Assembly: GCF_000407505.1 (NCBI RefSeq)
Contig: NZ_ASWE01000001.1
Coordinates: 555,324 to 619,323 of the forward strand
Direction of reading: 5' to 3'
From: Enterococcus phoeniculicola ATCC BAA-412
GTDB taxonomy: Bacteria > Bacillota > Bacilli > Lactobacillales > Enterococcaceae
DNA: 64,000 nt
Positions within the stretch are counted from its first letter, which is position 1. Every line of letters begins with the position of its first letter. A model generated the notes under the pieces. It made no database searches and was not told the DNA's origin. It saw nothing but the letters and a program-made list of their open reading frames with translations. Positions 24,378 through 33,570 of this stretch are shown piece by piece. Position numbers and translations under genes: made by a program.

Positions 24378-26708
24378 ATGGAAAAAGAAGATATTGGTAA
24401 GATTTCTTACAAAAAACTTAGAGGAAAAGAACAACTATTTGCTGAAGAAGTCACAGTGCTTATGGTTTTAAAAGGAACTGTTTTGGTGGAAGAAAAAGGG
24501 GAAAACTATTCATTGGAAGTGGGCGACATCTATTTATTAAATATGAATAGTTTTTTGACTATGCAAACCACTGTCTATTCTTCTAGTACCCTTGTTTTAC
24601 TAACATTTGATAGTCTTTTTTTCGCCTCACAATTTCCGAAGTTTTATACGACGTTGTTTGAGTGTCATCCCGGATTGAGTGAGAAGGGGAAAAAGGAGGA
24701 GATTGGTACTTTACGGAAAAAAATAGCCGAAGTCTGTTTAAATGAATTTAGTCAAACAGATGAAAAAAGAATTCAACATACTGTGGGAATGACGCAGCTA
24801 CTGCTGTATTTTATTCAATATTTTCAAAAAGGTCCCAGACAAGCCTCTATTGGAATAGAAAATCAAAAATTAAAACAATTGCTGGAATATATAGAAGCAC
24901 ATTATTATTCAGGCTTGACCTTAAAAGAAGTAGCAGACGTGTTTTATATGTCAGAGTCCACCTTATCCAAGTATTTTAAAAAAGAAACTGGTGAATATTT
25001 TTCAGAATTTATCAAAAAACTACAAATTCGACACAGTTTACCAGATTTGCTTTACTCAAAAAAGAGTGTAGAACAAATTGCACAGGAGAATGGTTTTAAT
25101 AGTGGGAAAATTTATCGTGAACAGTTTAAACGGATATTTTCTATGTCACCAACTGATTACCGAAAAGAGCGCATAAAGGAGCAATTAAAAAGACACGAAC
25201 ATCATTCTGTTATGTCTATAAAAAAAGTGAATCGAAAAGAAATCGTGGTCATTTTATACACCTTTATTCAAACGACTCATGAGGAGTACGTATCTCCTAA
25301 TTTATCCGTGCGAAGCAAACGACTATTCATTGAACCAGCTTCTGAGGTAAAGCAAAAAGAAAATCCGGCAATCATGATTCATATAGGAAGTTTAGGTGCT
25401 TTAAATGATCGAAAAGTTCAACAAGAAATCCGGCAGCTGAAAAAACAGCGAATGATTACGCATGTTAGTTTTTATGAGATGTTTGAGAAAATGGAGTCTA
25501 TGTATTTTGTTGCAAAACAGGCACAAATGAACTCTTATCCTTTATTCTCTAAGTTAGACACCGCATTGGCGTTTATTGAGGAAGAAAATTTACAGGTTAT
25601 GTTCCATTTATCTTTAACTAGTTACCAAAAAGAACGTGAATCAATGGTATACGAAACTTTTTTTGCTCATATTCGAAATCAGTTTGGTGAGCAAGAGTTG
25701 GCTCGCTGGTCTATTGACGTTCAATTCTCACCGACCGCTATTCATCAATCTTATTCTTTTTATCAAGAGCTGAAAGAGAAGGTGAAGCAAATTTCTTCCT
25801 CTGTTGCAGTAGGAGTAGAATTGACTCTTTCTGATCCCTATGACGAGGTGATGGCCATTCAGGCATTTACTGAACTGACTCACACGCTTCAAAACCAGTT
25901 TGACTTTTTGACCTACACAGTAGAACCAAACTTTGTTTTTCAAACAGAAGATGAATCATTAACTAATTTAATGACCTATCATCAGTATGTGCAGCAAAAG
26001 GCACTGTTTATCCATTCATTAATGAAAGAAGCCCATATCCAGGTACCCATTTATTTATCTGAGTGGAATACGCTCACGGGAACGACGATTAATATGAATG
26101 GTCTTTTTTTCCGTGGGGCATTAATCTTACAAGATATATTGTTGATAGAAGAGCTAGTGGATGGTTTAGGTTTTTGGATAAACGTGGAACAATTTGAAAA
26201 AAATAAGACGCATTCATCAACAAAAAACGAAGGACTGGAGTTATTTCATTTCTACAGCAGCCGTCGACCGTCTTTTTTCTGTCTTTCATTTGCACAGCGC
26301 ATGAAAGGAACGATTATTGCACAAGGGGATTCCTATTTGTTGACGCAATCTGGGAAAAACTACCAGCTTCTAGTATGGAATTCTAATTATTTTGATCCCC
26401 ATCTATCTTCTGAGCAGGCATTCTTGGAGAGTCAGGCTTTACGATTAGATGTCACAATTCAGCAATTAATTTCAGGAAACTACCAAATTAAGCAGCTAGA
26501 GCTCAACCGAAATAGTGGGGCGTTGTTTTATACCTACAATGAGTTTCAGGAAGCAAAAATGCTCGACTATGAAACACAAGAGTATGTAAGGACGGTTACG
26601 CAACCAAAGATAAAAGTATTTGATGCAGTGATTCACGAGCAGTTCACCTTTTATCTAACGCTAGATACAAACGCGGTTACTTTACTAGAATTAACGGCGC
26701 AATTGTAG
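24378..26708 (+). CDS. AraC regulator fused to a GH39-like domain
   Basis: 776 residues in three parts: a cupin-like sensor (residues ~1-100), an AraC double helix-turn-helix (residues ~170-270, including LTLKEVADVFYMSESTLSKYFKK and FSMSPTDYRKER), and a C-terminal ~480-residue region resembling the beta/alpha barrel of glycoside hydrolase family 39, with YLSEWNTLTGT near residue 560 at the nucleophile strand. The acid/base strand, which in GH39 enzymes carries a WNEPN-like motif, reads SIDVQFSPT here, so catalysis is doubtful and the barrel may serve as a ligand sensor. It is divergent from the M20/MFS operon and is its likely regulator. GAGGAGGGGG lies before the ATG. Confidence 0.82.
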   Translation: MEKEDIGKISYKKLRGKEQLFAEEVTVLMVLKGTVLVEEKGENYSLEVGDIYLLNMNSFLTMQTTVYSSSTLVLLTFDSLFFASQFPKFYTTLFECHPGLSEKGKKEEIGTLRKKIAEVCLNEFSQTDEKRIQHTVGMTQLLLYFIQYFQKGPRQASIGIENQKLKQLLEYIEAHYYSGLTLKEVADVFYMSESTLSKYFKKETGEYFSEFIKKLQIRHSLPDLLYSKKSVEQIAQENGFNSGKIYREQFKRIFSMSPTDYRKERIKEQLKRHEHHSVMSIKKVNRKEIVVILYTFIQTTHEEYVSPNLSVRSKRLFIEPASEVKQKENPAIMIHIGSLGALNDRKVQQEIRQLKKQRMITHVSFYEMFEKMESMYFVAKQAQMNSYPLFSKLDTALAFIEEENLQVMFHLSLTSYQKERESMVYETFFAHIRNQFGEQELARWSIDVQFSPTAIHQSYSFYQELKEKVKQISSSVAVGVELTLSDPYDEVMAIQAFTELTHTLQNQFDFLTYTVEPNFVFQTEDESLTNLMTYHQYVQQKALFIHSLMKEAHIQVPIYLSEWNTLTGTTINMNGLFFRGALILQDILLIEELVDGLGFWINVEQFEKNKTHSSTKNEGLELFHFYSSRRPSFFCLSFAQRMKGTIIAQGDSYLLTQSGKNYQLLVWNSNYFDPHLSSEQAFLESQALRLDVTIQQLISGNYQIKQLELNRNSGALFYTYNEFQEAKMLDYETQEYVRTVTQPKIKVFDAVIHEQFTFYLTLDTNAVTLLELTAQL

Positions 26709-27203
26709 AACGTGAATGAAGGAAAGTTCATCGAGTAATTGTTAGATTCGCAGTTTTATAAATAGTAAGTGAATGCTGGCAGTATTGATTTACTTAGTCT
26801 TTCGGCAAGAGAAGTGATATACAAATAATAGCGATGTTGAGATGCTAAAACGTTATTTTAGTAATCATTTTATTCGTATTAACAGGTTATTAAATCAGAT
26901 TGGGAGTACCAGAAAATGATGGCTAGACATCTGTAAAAATCCGAACAGAGACGCTCAGTTTCGGGTAGCTGCTGTATTCTTGAGAACACCAGCAATCACA
27001 ACCAACCTTTTCTGTTTTCAATTATAGTAAGAGTGATAAAGTCCACCCCTTAAGCAGATGTAGTAAGAGGGGGGACTCTTTTTGCTTATTTCTTGTGAAA
27101 TATTTAAAAATATCTTGGAAATCTTCAAAATAAACAAATAATTATATCCCTGTGGTTATTTTTACGTTATAGTATAATTATTGTTTTTTTAAGGGGGAAA
27201 AAG
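26709..27203. other. Intergenic region, 495 bp
   Basis: No open frame of note. It holds a terminator-like hairpin at 27040-27083 and a TATAAT at 27173-27178 that probably serves the lipoprotein gene at 27204, with only a weak -35 (TGTGGT). The rest shows no recognised motif. Confidence 0.55.
27040..27083 (+). terminator. Terminator-like hairpin
   Basis: AGTCC-a-CCCC (27040-27049) pairs with GGGG-GGACT ending at 27077, with one bulge, followed by CTTTTTG. It lies far from the upstream gene (330 bp), so it may end a longer transcript or an unrecognised small RNA. Confidence 0.55.
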
Positions 27204-27770
27204 ATGAAGAAATGGGGAATCGTCTCTGTTCTATTTTTATTTACTCTGGGGCTGAGTGGTTGTATGGACTTAGACAAAAAGATAAAAATAGGAATGGATA
27301 CGACAAAAGAACAGTCAGAGGAGAAAATCGAATCGCTAGAGGATGACGTCGATGATGAGGAAACAGAAACCTTTGAAGATGGGGTGCTAACGACAGATAA
27401 ATTTACAATTGAAATCGAATCGGCTAAAGTGATTCCTTCATATGATAAGGAGAAGCAAATTGTGGTGATTACCTATTCATTTACAAATACGAGTGACGAA
27501 TTGCTCATTCCAGAGAGATGTTTTTCAGGCTCCTTTGGGGTCACTCAAGACTTGCCAGATACGGTAGAGGATTTATATACAGGATTTCCGCCTTATGACT
27601 CTGGTTATTCTAAACTTCAAGAAAAAAGTCAGGCAAAAGTTAAAGAGGGAAAAACCATTCAGGCAGTTGCCAGCTATGATTTAAAAGAAAAATCGAACAC
27701 AGTTGTTTTAACTGCTTATAGTACAACGAATACGTTATCTATTGGGGAAGAAAAACTACATATCAAATAA
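27204..27770 (+). CDS. DUF5067-like lipoprotein
   Basis: 188 residues. A lipoprotein signal peptide is clear: MKKWG, a hydrophobic core, then the lipobox LSGC with Cys22. An acidic linker (EDDVDDEETETFEDG) precedes a beta-sandwich-like domain with VVITYSFTNTSDELLIP, which matches the immunoglobulin-like DUF5067 pattern. It is anchored on the outer face of the membrane. First gene of a cluster of three secreted proteins. Function unknown. Confidence 0.8.
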   Translation: MKKWGIVSVLFLFTLGLSGCMDLDKKIKIGMDTTKEQSEEKIESLEDDVDDEETETFEDGVLTTDKFTIEIESAKVIPSYDKEKQIVVITYSFTNTSDELLIPERCFSGSFGVTQDLPDTVEDLYTGFPPYDSGYSKLQEKSQAKVKEGKTIQAVASYDLKEKSNTVVLTAYSTTNTLSIGEEKLHIK

Positions 27771-27788
27771 GAATTTTTTGGGGGAGTT

Positions 27789-29234
27789 ATGAAGAAAAAA
27801 GGATTGATTATTTTTTTACTGTTGCTATTTATTGCTGGCGGGTCGGCAGGATTTTATTACTACAAAAAGAGTACAGAAAATCATTTTATTGGGGTATGGG
27901 AAGCCAAAAAACAACCATTTGTAAAGGAAACTATAGAAATATCCAGTGAAAATGAAGTGACAATGAATATACTGTCTGATGAAGAAAATATGGGCTATTT
28001 TCGTACATCACTTATTTATAAACATACGACTTTATCAGAAAATAAGTTGATTGTTCAAGCAGATAAGGTTGATGCCTACGAGATAGAGTACCGATTATCT
28101 AAGGATCAGTTAGAATACATGTCAGAAAGTGAACTGATGCGAATGTTTGTTGATAATTCAATCAAGCCCTATTTGACGGATGAACAGATAAAAAAATATT
28201 TACATATTGATGGGGATAAACTTTTACTTACAGTGGATGATTCCAAAGCCATTAACCGCATGTTAAGTCGTACGGAGGTAGATTCTGAAGACACTGACCT
28301 GACATTTTCTTTAAAAAAAGAGAACAGTGTGTTGGAAATCTCTGATGGTTCAAAAAGCAAGGAGAAAATGACCTACACTAAGGTTGTTGAAGAACCGACG
28401 AAAAAAGCAAAAAGAACCAAGGAAACTGCAAGCAGCAAGACACAAGAATCTTCCTATGAAGAATCATCAGAATCAGAGGAAGAGCTTTTGACAGCGCCTA
28501 TTCGTGAAACAACTGAAAGCAGTGAGGAAGAAAGAGTTTATGAACCGAATAAATTTGCCTACTATTTTTTAGTTTTAAATGATCGAGAAAAGCGTGAAGC
28601 TTTTATTGAAGAGCATGTGGCAGAGGAAGCCCAAGCGATGTTCAAAAAGCATTTAGCAGACGAGCCAGTTTACGAATCAGCTAGACTAGAGGATATTTAT
28701 TCTGATGAAAGAGAGAATCGGCAGCGGATTTACCAGTTAGTATCAGTTAATGAAGAGGTACAGTTTATTCTTGAGAAAAATGAAAACGATAAAATAGTCG
28801 CTGTTTTTGGTCCGGGCTGGAAAGAAAAGACAAAAGAAGAGATAAAAGAACTCGAACTATTTATTCGTGTACGTCCAACTATGACTCTTCGGTATTTTGT
28901 CATTTACTATCTGATTGAAACAGATAAAGAAGAACGCAAAAATATGATTAATGAAAATAAAGAATATGCGACAAAAGAAATGCAGGAACTCTTATTAGCA
29001 CATGCGGAGGATGAATTTGCAAACTTTAATTCAGGGTCATGGCATGAATCAGAGATGAAAGATGGGACGTTTGCAATAGTTATCAATGCTGCAGAAGACA
29101 AGCCAACCTATATTATCACGTTGAATCAAGATTCTCAGCTTACCCATATATATGGCGGGAATTTTGAAAAGCTTAGTCAAGAAGACTGGGACGCCGTGAT
29201 GGAGAAAAAAGGGAAACTTATTGGGGCATTTTAA
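27789..29234 (+). CDS. Membrane-anchored protein with duplicated C-terminal domain
   Basis: 481 residues, not assigned to a family. One N-terminal membrane anchor (residues ~4-25), an extracellular domain (residues ~30-205), a Ser/Glu/Lys-rich linker (residues ~205-255), then two tandem units of ~100 residues. Both units share the plan YYFLVL..DREKREAFIEEH / RYFVIYYLIETDKEERKNMI followed by a strand pair ending near FGPGW and YGGNF, which suggests internal duplication. It sits between two lipoprotein genes, 18 bp after the first, so it is co-transcribed with it. A cell-envelope role is likely but unspecified. Confidence 0.7.
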   Translation: MKKKGLIIFLLLLFIAGGSAGFYYYKKSTENHFIGVWEAKKQPFVKETIEISSENEVTMNILSDEENMGYFRTSLIYKHTTLSENKLIVQADKVDAYEIEYRLSKDQLEYMSESELMRMFVDNSIKPYLTDEQIKKYLHIDGDKLLLTVDDSKAINRMLSRTEVDSEDTDLTFSLKKENSVLEISDGSKSKEKMTYTKVVEEPTKKAKRTKETASSKTQESSYEESSESEEELLTAPIRETTESSEEERVYEPNKFAYYFLVLNDREKREAFIEEHVAEEAQAMFKKHLADEPVYESARLEDIYSDERENRQRIYQLVSVNEEVQFILEKNENDKIVAVFGPGWKEKTKEEIKELELFIRVRPTMTLRYFVIYYLIETDKEERKNMINENKEYATKEMQELLLAHAEDEFANFNSGSWHESEMKDGTFAIVINAAEDKPTYIITLNQDSQLTHIYGGNFEKLSQEDWDAVMEKKGKLIGAF

Positions 29235-29296
29235 TTCATGAAACAACTACTTAAGCTAGGTTTTTGTAGATGTAAATATATTTTAGGGGATGAACA

Positions 29297-30595
29297 ATGA
29301 TGAAGAAAAAAGCACTTGTAACAATGGGGATTTTAACAGCTTTAACACTTGCTGCATGTGGGGAAAAGAAAGAAAAACCTGCTGCAAGTACAGAAGTAAG
29401 TACGCAAGCGAGCACAGAAACAAGTACAAGCGAAAGTAAATCTGATACGTCTACTTCGACAGTAGAAGAGTCAACCAGTCAATCAACTGAAGAACAGACT
29501 TCTGTAAACGCATCAGGTGAATTAAAAAAAATTACGGAAGATATAAAAGATGAAATGGAAGCAGAGGAGGCAGACATCCTCTTTACTTCTACACAGCCAA
29601 CGAAGGTAAAACAAGGAAACGTTGAGATTGATATCGAAGAGTATTCAATTATCGAAGTCAAGGATTTCCATCAAGACTTCTCAATTCCATTCGGCCGCCA
29701 AACAGATGATGGTGGGATATTCTTAGCAAAAATTACTGTAACAAATAAAGAAAATCAGGATATTTGGTATTCGCCAATGTTTGACATGACGTTTACAGGA
29801 GCTACATCTGCTTTTAGTAATACGCGAAAGGTGTTGCCAGAAAATTACGCAAACATTGGTAGTGATTTGACAGCAAATAAAAACTTGATTAAAAAAGGAG
29901 AGTCGGTGACAGGATATTTACCGATGGCATTAGATCCTGAAGAATTATCCAGTATTTTGGAATTAGGATTAGTCTCTTATGAGGTTCCTGCTGCCTATAA
30001 TAAAGCAGATTCAGTAAAAACAGCTGATGCGATTGGAAAAGCAGAAAGTGTTCAATTATCAGTAAGTAAAAGTGGCGCAGAAACAGTAAAAGAGAATGCC
30101 AAATTCTATCAAGACAAGGCAACAATAAAAAATATGGGAACAAAAACAATGATTGAAGAAAAAGAGGGGATAGATGATTCTCAAACGATTGGGAAAATTA
30201 CTACAACCTTAAAGGGCTACCAATTTACTGAATTTGAACCAAATGAAGAAGAAGCACCACGATTTACAGATTTTAATGGTGTAGTCTTACTTACATTAAA
30301 ATATGATATTAAAAATGAATCAGACAAGGAAGTTGCCTTTACAACAGCAAATTCTACTCTTCGTGTAGATGATGGTTCACTCATTGTTATCGGACAAGGC
30401 ATGCTTTTAGACTATAAATCAACGGATGTTGTGAAAACAGGTGAAACAAAAGAGCTAATCCAAGTATTTGCGATGGATAAAGAGCAATATGACAAGTTAT
30501 GGAAAGATAAAACATATAAAGCACAGTTAGCGTTATCTGATTCAAGTGCAAAAGATTTATTAAAAGGGAAAAAATTTGAGTTTGATTTAAAATAG
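29297..30595 (+). CDS. DUF5068-like lipoprotein
   Basis: 432 residues. The lipobox LAAC is at residue ~21, followed by a long Ser/Thr/Glu-rich linker (residues ~25-75) typical of surface lipoproteins, then two beta-rich halves (residues ~95-245 and ~275-430), the second with VVLLTLKYDIKNESDKEVAF. The arrangement fits DUF5068-type lipoproteins of enterococci and staphylococci. AGGGGA lies 6 bases before ATG 29297. Last gene of the envelope cluster, followed by a terminator. Confidence 0.75.
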   Translation: MMKKKALVTMGILTALTLAACGEKKEKPAASTEVSTQASTETSTSESKSDTSTSTVEESTSQSTEEQTSVNASGELKKITEDIKDEMEAEEADILFTSTQPTKVKQGNVEIDIEEYSIIEVKDFHQDFSIPFGRQTDDGGIFLAKITVTNKENQDIWYSPMFDMTFTGATSAFSNTRKVLPENYANIGSDLTANKNLIKKGESVTGYLPMALDPEELSSILELGLVSYEVPAAYNKADSVKTADAIGKAESVQLSVSKSGAETVKENAKFYQDKATIKNMGTKTMIEEKEGIDDSQTIGKITTTLKGYQFTEFEPNEEEAPRFTDFNGVVLLTLKYDIKNESDKEVAFTTANSTLRVDDGSLIVIGQGMLLDYKSTDVVKTGETKELIQVFAMDKEQYDKLWKDKTYKAQLALSDSSAKDLLKGKKFEFDLK

Positions 30596-30616
30596 TGGAA
30601 CATAATTGGTACTAAG

Positions 30617-30677
30617 AGAAAAGCTAAGCATAGGTCAGCATTTTAAGAAAAGCTGCATATACTTAGCTTTTCTTATT
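30617..30677 (+). terminator. Terminator of the lipoprotein cluster
   Basis: AGAAAAGCTAAG (30617-30628) pairs with CTTAGCTTTTCT (30662-30673) around a loop that contains a CAGC/GCTG inner stem, followed by TATT. Confidence 0.7.
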
Positions 30678-30750
30678 ATAAAGAGTTGAAAATAGGTGAA
30701 GGTCGAGACAAACACTCGAATAAAATCATCTATTATGTAGCTTTTTGATT

Positions 30751-30779
30751 TTTACAAACACGTCGTTGTTTGCTATGAT
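30751..30779 (+). promoter_or_regulatory. Promoter of the small membrane protein gene
   Basis: TTTACA (30751-30756), 17 bp, TATGAT (30774-30779), 29 bp before the start codon at 30809. Confidence 0.7.
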
Positions 30780-30808
30780 TAGTGAGTCTACAGAAGGGGG
30801 AGTAAGAA

Positions 30809-31141
30809 ATGAATGAAATGTATGAACTGCCGCAGGAAGTAAGAAAATGGAACTGGGGTGCATTTATCTTTAGTGTTTTTTGGGGAATAGGAAATAAAAC
30901 GTATTTGCCATTATTGTGTTTAATTCCGGTGTTTAATATTGTTTGGATATTTGTTTGTGGGGCTAAAGGAAATGAATGGGCATGGAAGAGCGGGATGTTT
31001 CAAGATCTTGAAACATTTAAAAAAGCACAAGCGACATGGAATCGCGCAGGCTTAGTTGTTTTTATTATTGCAATTGCACTTATCGCACTTTATATTCTGT
31101 TCATTATCTTAATTATTGCACTAGCAGCGGCAAACTATTAA
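30809..31141 (+). CDS. Small membrane protein with WNWGAF / GIGNKTY domain
   Basis: 110 residues, family not named with confidence. It has a conserved amphipathic and hydrophobic block (WNWGAFIFSVFWGIGNKTYL), a following LLCLIPVFNIVWIFVCGAKG, the charged GNEWAWKSG, and a C-terminal membrane span (residues ~80-108). The same block occurs almost unchanged in the protein at 31686, so the two are paralogues. RBS GGGGGAG. Function unknown; similar proteins exist in many Firmicutes. Confidence 0.75.
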   Translation: MNEMYELPQEVRKWNWGAFIFSVFWGIGNKTYLPLLCLIPVFNIVWIFVCGAKGNEWAWKSGMFQDLETFKKAQATWNRAGLVVFIIAIALIALYILFIILIIALAAANY

Positions 31142-31209
31142 AAAAAGACACTGAGCAAGGCTAACAACTATCTATACATGATAGACAGTCGTGCCAGCGC
31201 CCGTATCTT

Positions 31210-31581
31210 TTAGTCTATTTCAGTTGTTTCTTTAATGTTCAGCAAGTAAGTAAATACTGCACCTAAAACGAGTATAGTTGTAGGAACGATTAAAAAGAAA
31301 AGGAAAAATAGCGAACCTGCGTAACCAACAATAGATAAGATAATACCAGTATTCTTTTTTGGTTTAATGGCAAGTAATGTATAAATGCTAAAGACTAGAC
31401 CAGTAATGCCAATGACAGAAACAACAGACCAGAATAAAATGCTAAAAAGATTCCATTCATAAATAGCCAAAAATGGTGTGTCACCAACAGAATTTTGTGC
31501 CCAGCTAATAAATGCTAGCAGGTAGAGAAATACTTGAAGACTATTTAATATAGTAATACTTTTGTAAAAACCCAGTTTCAT
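31210..31581 (-). CDS. Hypothetical membrane protein
   Basis: 123 residues with four hydrophobic segments (SLQVFLYLLAFISW, FSILFWSVVSVIGITGLVF, GIILSIVGYAGSLFFL, FFLIVPTTILVLGAVFTYLL) and a short acidic tail. No family is recognised. GAAAGGAG lies upstream of ATG 31581. It is encoded opposite to and between the two WNWGAF-domain genes. Confidence 0.6.
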   Translation of the reverse strand: MKLGFYKSITILNSLQVFLYLLAFISWAQNSVGDTPFLAIYEWNLFSILFWSVVSVIGITGLVFSIYTLLAIKPKKNTGIILSIVGYAGSLFFLFFLIVPTTILVLGAVFTYLLNIKETTEID

Positions 31582-31685
31582 AAAAAACTCCTTTCGTATA
31601 ATAAAATAGATGTGTTATTAGTATAACATAATGTATACTTAGGGAAAGTGTTTTGTTTGTTGATACTATTATAAAGGAGAATAAT

Positions 31686-32852
31686 ATGGCAGATAAATAT
31701 ACAGAGTCAGATGAAAATGAAAAAAATGAATTTGAACATACGTCAGGCAGATCGAATGAAGAAACACAGACAGTACACACAAATGAAGAATCCATTAAAG
31801 AGGTCAGTGACGACAGCGTAGAATCAAAAATTAATCAGTGGAAAAATGAGGAGACCTCAACAAATGAGCCATCTGAACCTCAAACCAATCAAGTGGAGAC
31901 AGAAAACACAACGATAGAGGAAACAGTAGAAAAAGATTCTGATGTAACAACAGATGTTGTCGATGAGCTGCTAAATAGTCACATAGGCAATGAAGAATTT
32001 TCAGCAAACAACGCAGGAATCGAATTTCATTCTGAGCCTAAAGAGTTTCAGTGGCAAGAGCCTAGGGTTCAGCCAACTGCTGAGGAAATGAATCATCCAG
32101 GATATGACGGCGGTTATACACAAACATATGGTGCTGGAGAAATCCCGTACGAAATTAAAGGATGGAACTGGGGAGCATTTACATTTAATATTATCTGGGG
32201 AATAGGAAATAAAACGTATTTGCCACTTCTTTGTTTAATTCCTGTATTTAATCTGGTTTGGATATTTGTTTGTGGAGCTAAAGGAAACGAGTGGGCATGG
32301 CAGAGCGGTAATTATCGTTCAGTAGAAGAATTTAAGCAGGTTCAAAAGACATGGAATATTGCGGGAATTGCTAAATTTATCTGGACTATAGTAGTATTTG
32401 TTTTCGCAATCATGATAATTCCAACAATTATTGGCTTTACATCTTTATTTGTCACTCGCTTAGCTTATCAATTTGAAGATGAATTTAATAGTCGATATTC
32501 AGATAATTATTATGATGAGTATTACGACGACAATGAATATGAATATAGTGACATTGAAATTTCTGACATAGGGAAATGGACAGAAGATATCTATGATCGT
32601 ATTCAAATCGCAGAGTCCGAGTATGATTTGAAAACAGATGACTATACGTATAAAAATGGGACAAAATATGAAGAGTTGATTAAATTAGTTGGGGAACCTC
32701 TTTCAACTTATAATTACGGAGATGAAATAGAGGCTACTTGGGATACAACGTTAAATGAGAATGATGATTACAACTATGATTATGCCTATATTACTGTAAA
32801 CTATGATAAGAAAACCGGCTTAATCGTTGACAAATATTTTTCAGAAGAATAA
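31686..32852 (+). CDS. Acidic membrane protein with WNWGAF / GIGNKTY domain
   Basis: 388 residues. The N-terminal ~155 residues are acidic and low complexity (rich in E, S, T and N), so probably disordered. The middle holds the WNWGAF...GIGNKTYLPLLCLIP block shared with the 110-residue protein at 30809. A membrane span (FIWTIVVFVFAIMIIPTIIGF) follows, then a very Tyr/Asp-rich stretch (DNYYDEYYDDNEYEYSD) and a small C-terminal domain beginning near KYEELIKLVGEP, reminiscent of BamE/SmpA-like YxxLxxxxGxP folds. ATG 31686 with AAAGGAG upstream is preferred to the TTG at 31653. Confidence 0.72.
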   Translation: MADKYTESDENEKNEFEHTSGRSNEETQTVHTNEESIKEVSDDSVESKINQWKNEETSTNEPSEPQTNQVETENTTIEETVEKDSDVTTDVVDELLNSHIGNEEFSANNAGIEFHSEPKEFQWQEPRVQPTAEEMNHPGYDGGYTQTYGAGEIPYEIKGWNWGAFTFNIIWGIGNKTYLPLLCLIPVFNLVWIFVCGAKGNEWAWQSGNYRSVEEFKQVQKTWNIAGIAKFIWTIVVFVFAIMIIPTIIGFTSLFVTRLAYQFEDEFNSRYSDNYYDEYYDDNEYEYSDIEISDIGKWTEDIYDRIQIAESEYDLKTDDYTYKNGTKYEELIKLVGEPLSTYNYGDEIEATWDTTLNENDDYNYDYAYITVNYDKKTGLIVDKYFSEE

Positions 32853-32898
32853 GGATTTATAGGATTAAATCAATTTTTCTAAGAAGAAATTAAATAAA

Positions 32899-32996
32899 CA
32901 AGCCCACAGAACTACCTGCTATAAGGGACTGTTAGACATCTGTTTATAGTCTGCCAATCCCTCAAAAGCTGGAAGAATCATGTGGGTTCTTTTTAT
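32899..32996 (+). terminator. Possible terminator with long loop
   Basis: GCCCACA (from 32902) can pair with TGTGGGT (to about 32989) before TTCTTTTTATAT, across a long loop. It lies between converging genes. Confidence 0.35.
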
Positions 32997-33002
32997 ATAT
33001 TT

Positions 33003-33569
33003 TTAGAAGCCGTACTGCTCGTTCAATTTTTCTTGAAGCTGGTTATAAACTTCAGTGGTGTTTTTCACATCCTCCACTAAACGTTCCAACCGAAATAAAA
33101 CGTCATCGTTTACAATCTCTTTTCGTAAGAAATCTTTTTCTTCAATGAAAACATATTTAGGAACAATGATTGCTTTCATGTAAGATAGGATAGGTTTTAG
33201 CTGTTGCTCCACCATCATATAGTGCTTAGGAGAGCCAGCAGTTACTAAGATACCAACAATTTTATCTCGAAACGCATTTACCGGCAGCATATCAAATATA
33301 TTTTTCAAGGTTGCAGGAATAGAAGCTTGAAAGGTTGGCGTTCCAAGAACTAAGGCATCAGCTTCCATTACATCTGATAAAAAAGCGCTGATTGGTTCCT
33401 CGTAATCAAAATAATTTCGCCCATCACTAAATGGAAGTTGAAAATCTGCCAAATCATAAAAGCTTACTTGCTCATTTGGATAGCGTTCTTTCATCATTTC
33501 ATAGGCTTTTTCAGTAGCAATTCGTGTTTTTGACCCGATAATAGAGCCTGAAATAAAGACAATGCGCAT
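33003..33569 (-). CDS. NADPH-dependent FMN reductase family protein
   Basis: 188 residues. The first strand RIVFISGSIIGSKTRIATEKA binds FMN phosphate, and ADALVLGTPTFQASIPATLKNIFDML near residue 72 is the flavin-ring-binding segment of this flavodoxin-like family. It supplies reduced flavin. ATG 33569 is chosen: the preceding gene's stop lies at 33571 and the region before is coding for it. As the partner of the adjacent flavin monooxygenase it probably forms a two-component system. Confidence 0.85.
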   Translation of the reverse strand: MRIVFISGSIIGSKTRIATEKAYEMMKERYPNEQVSFYDLADFQLPFSDGRNYFDYEEPISAFLSDVMEADALVLGTPTFQASIPATLKNIFDMLPVNAFRDKIVGILVTAGSPKHYMMVEQQLKPILSYMKAIIVPKYVFIEEKDFLRKEIVNDDVLFRLERLVEDVKNTTEVYNQLQEKLNEQYGF

Positions 33570-33570
33570 G

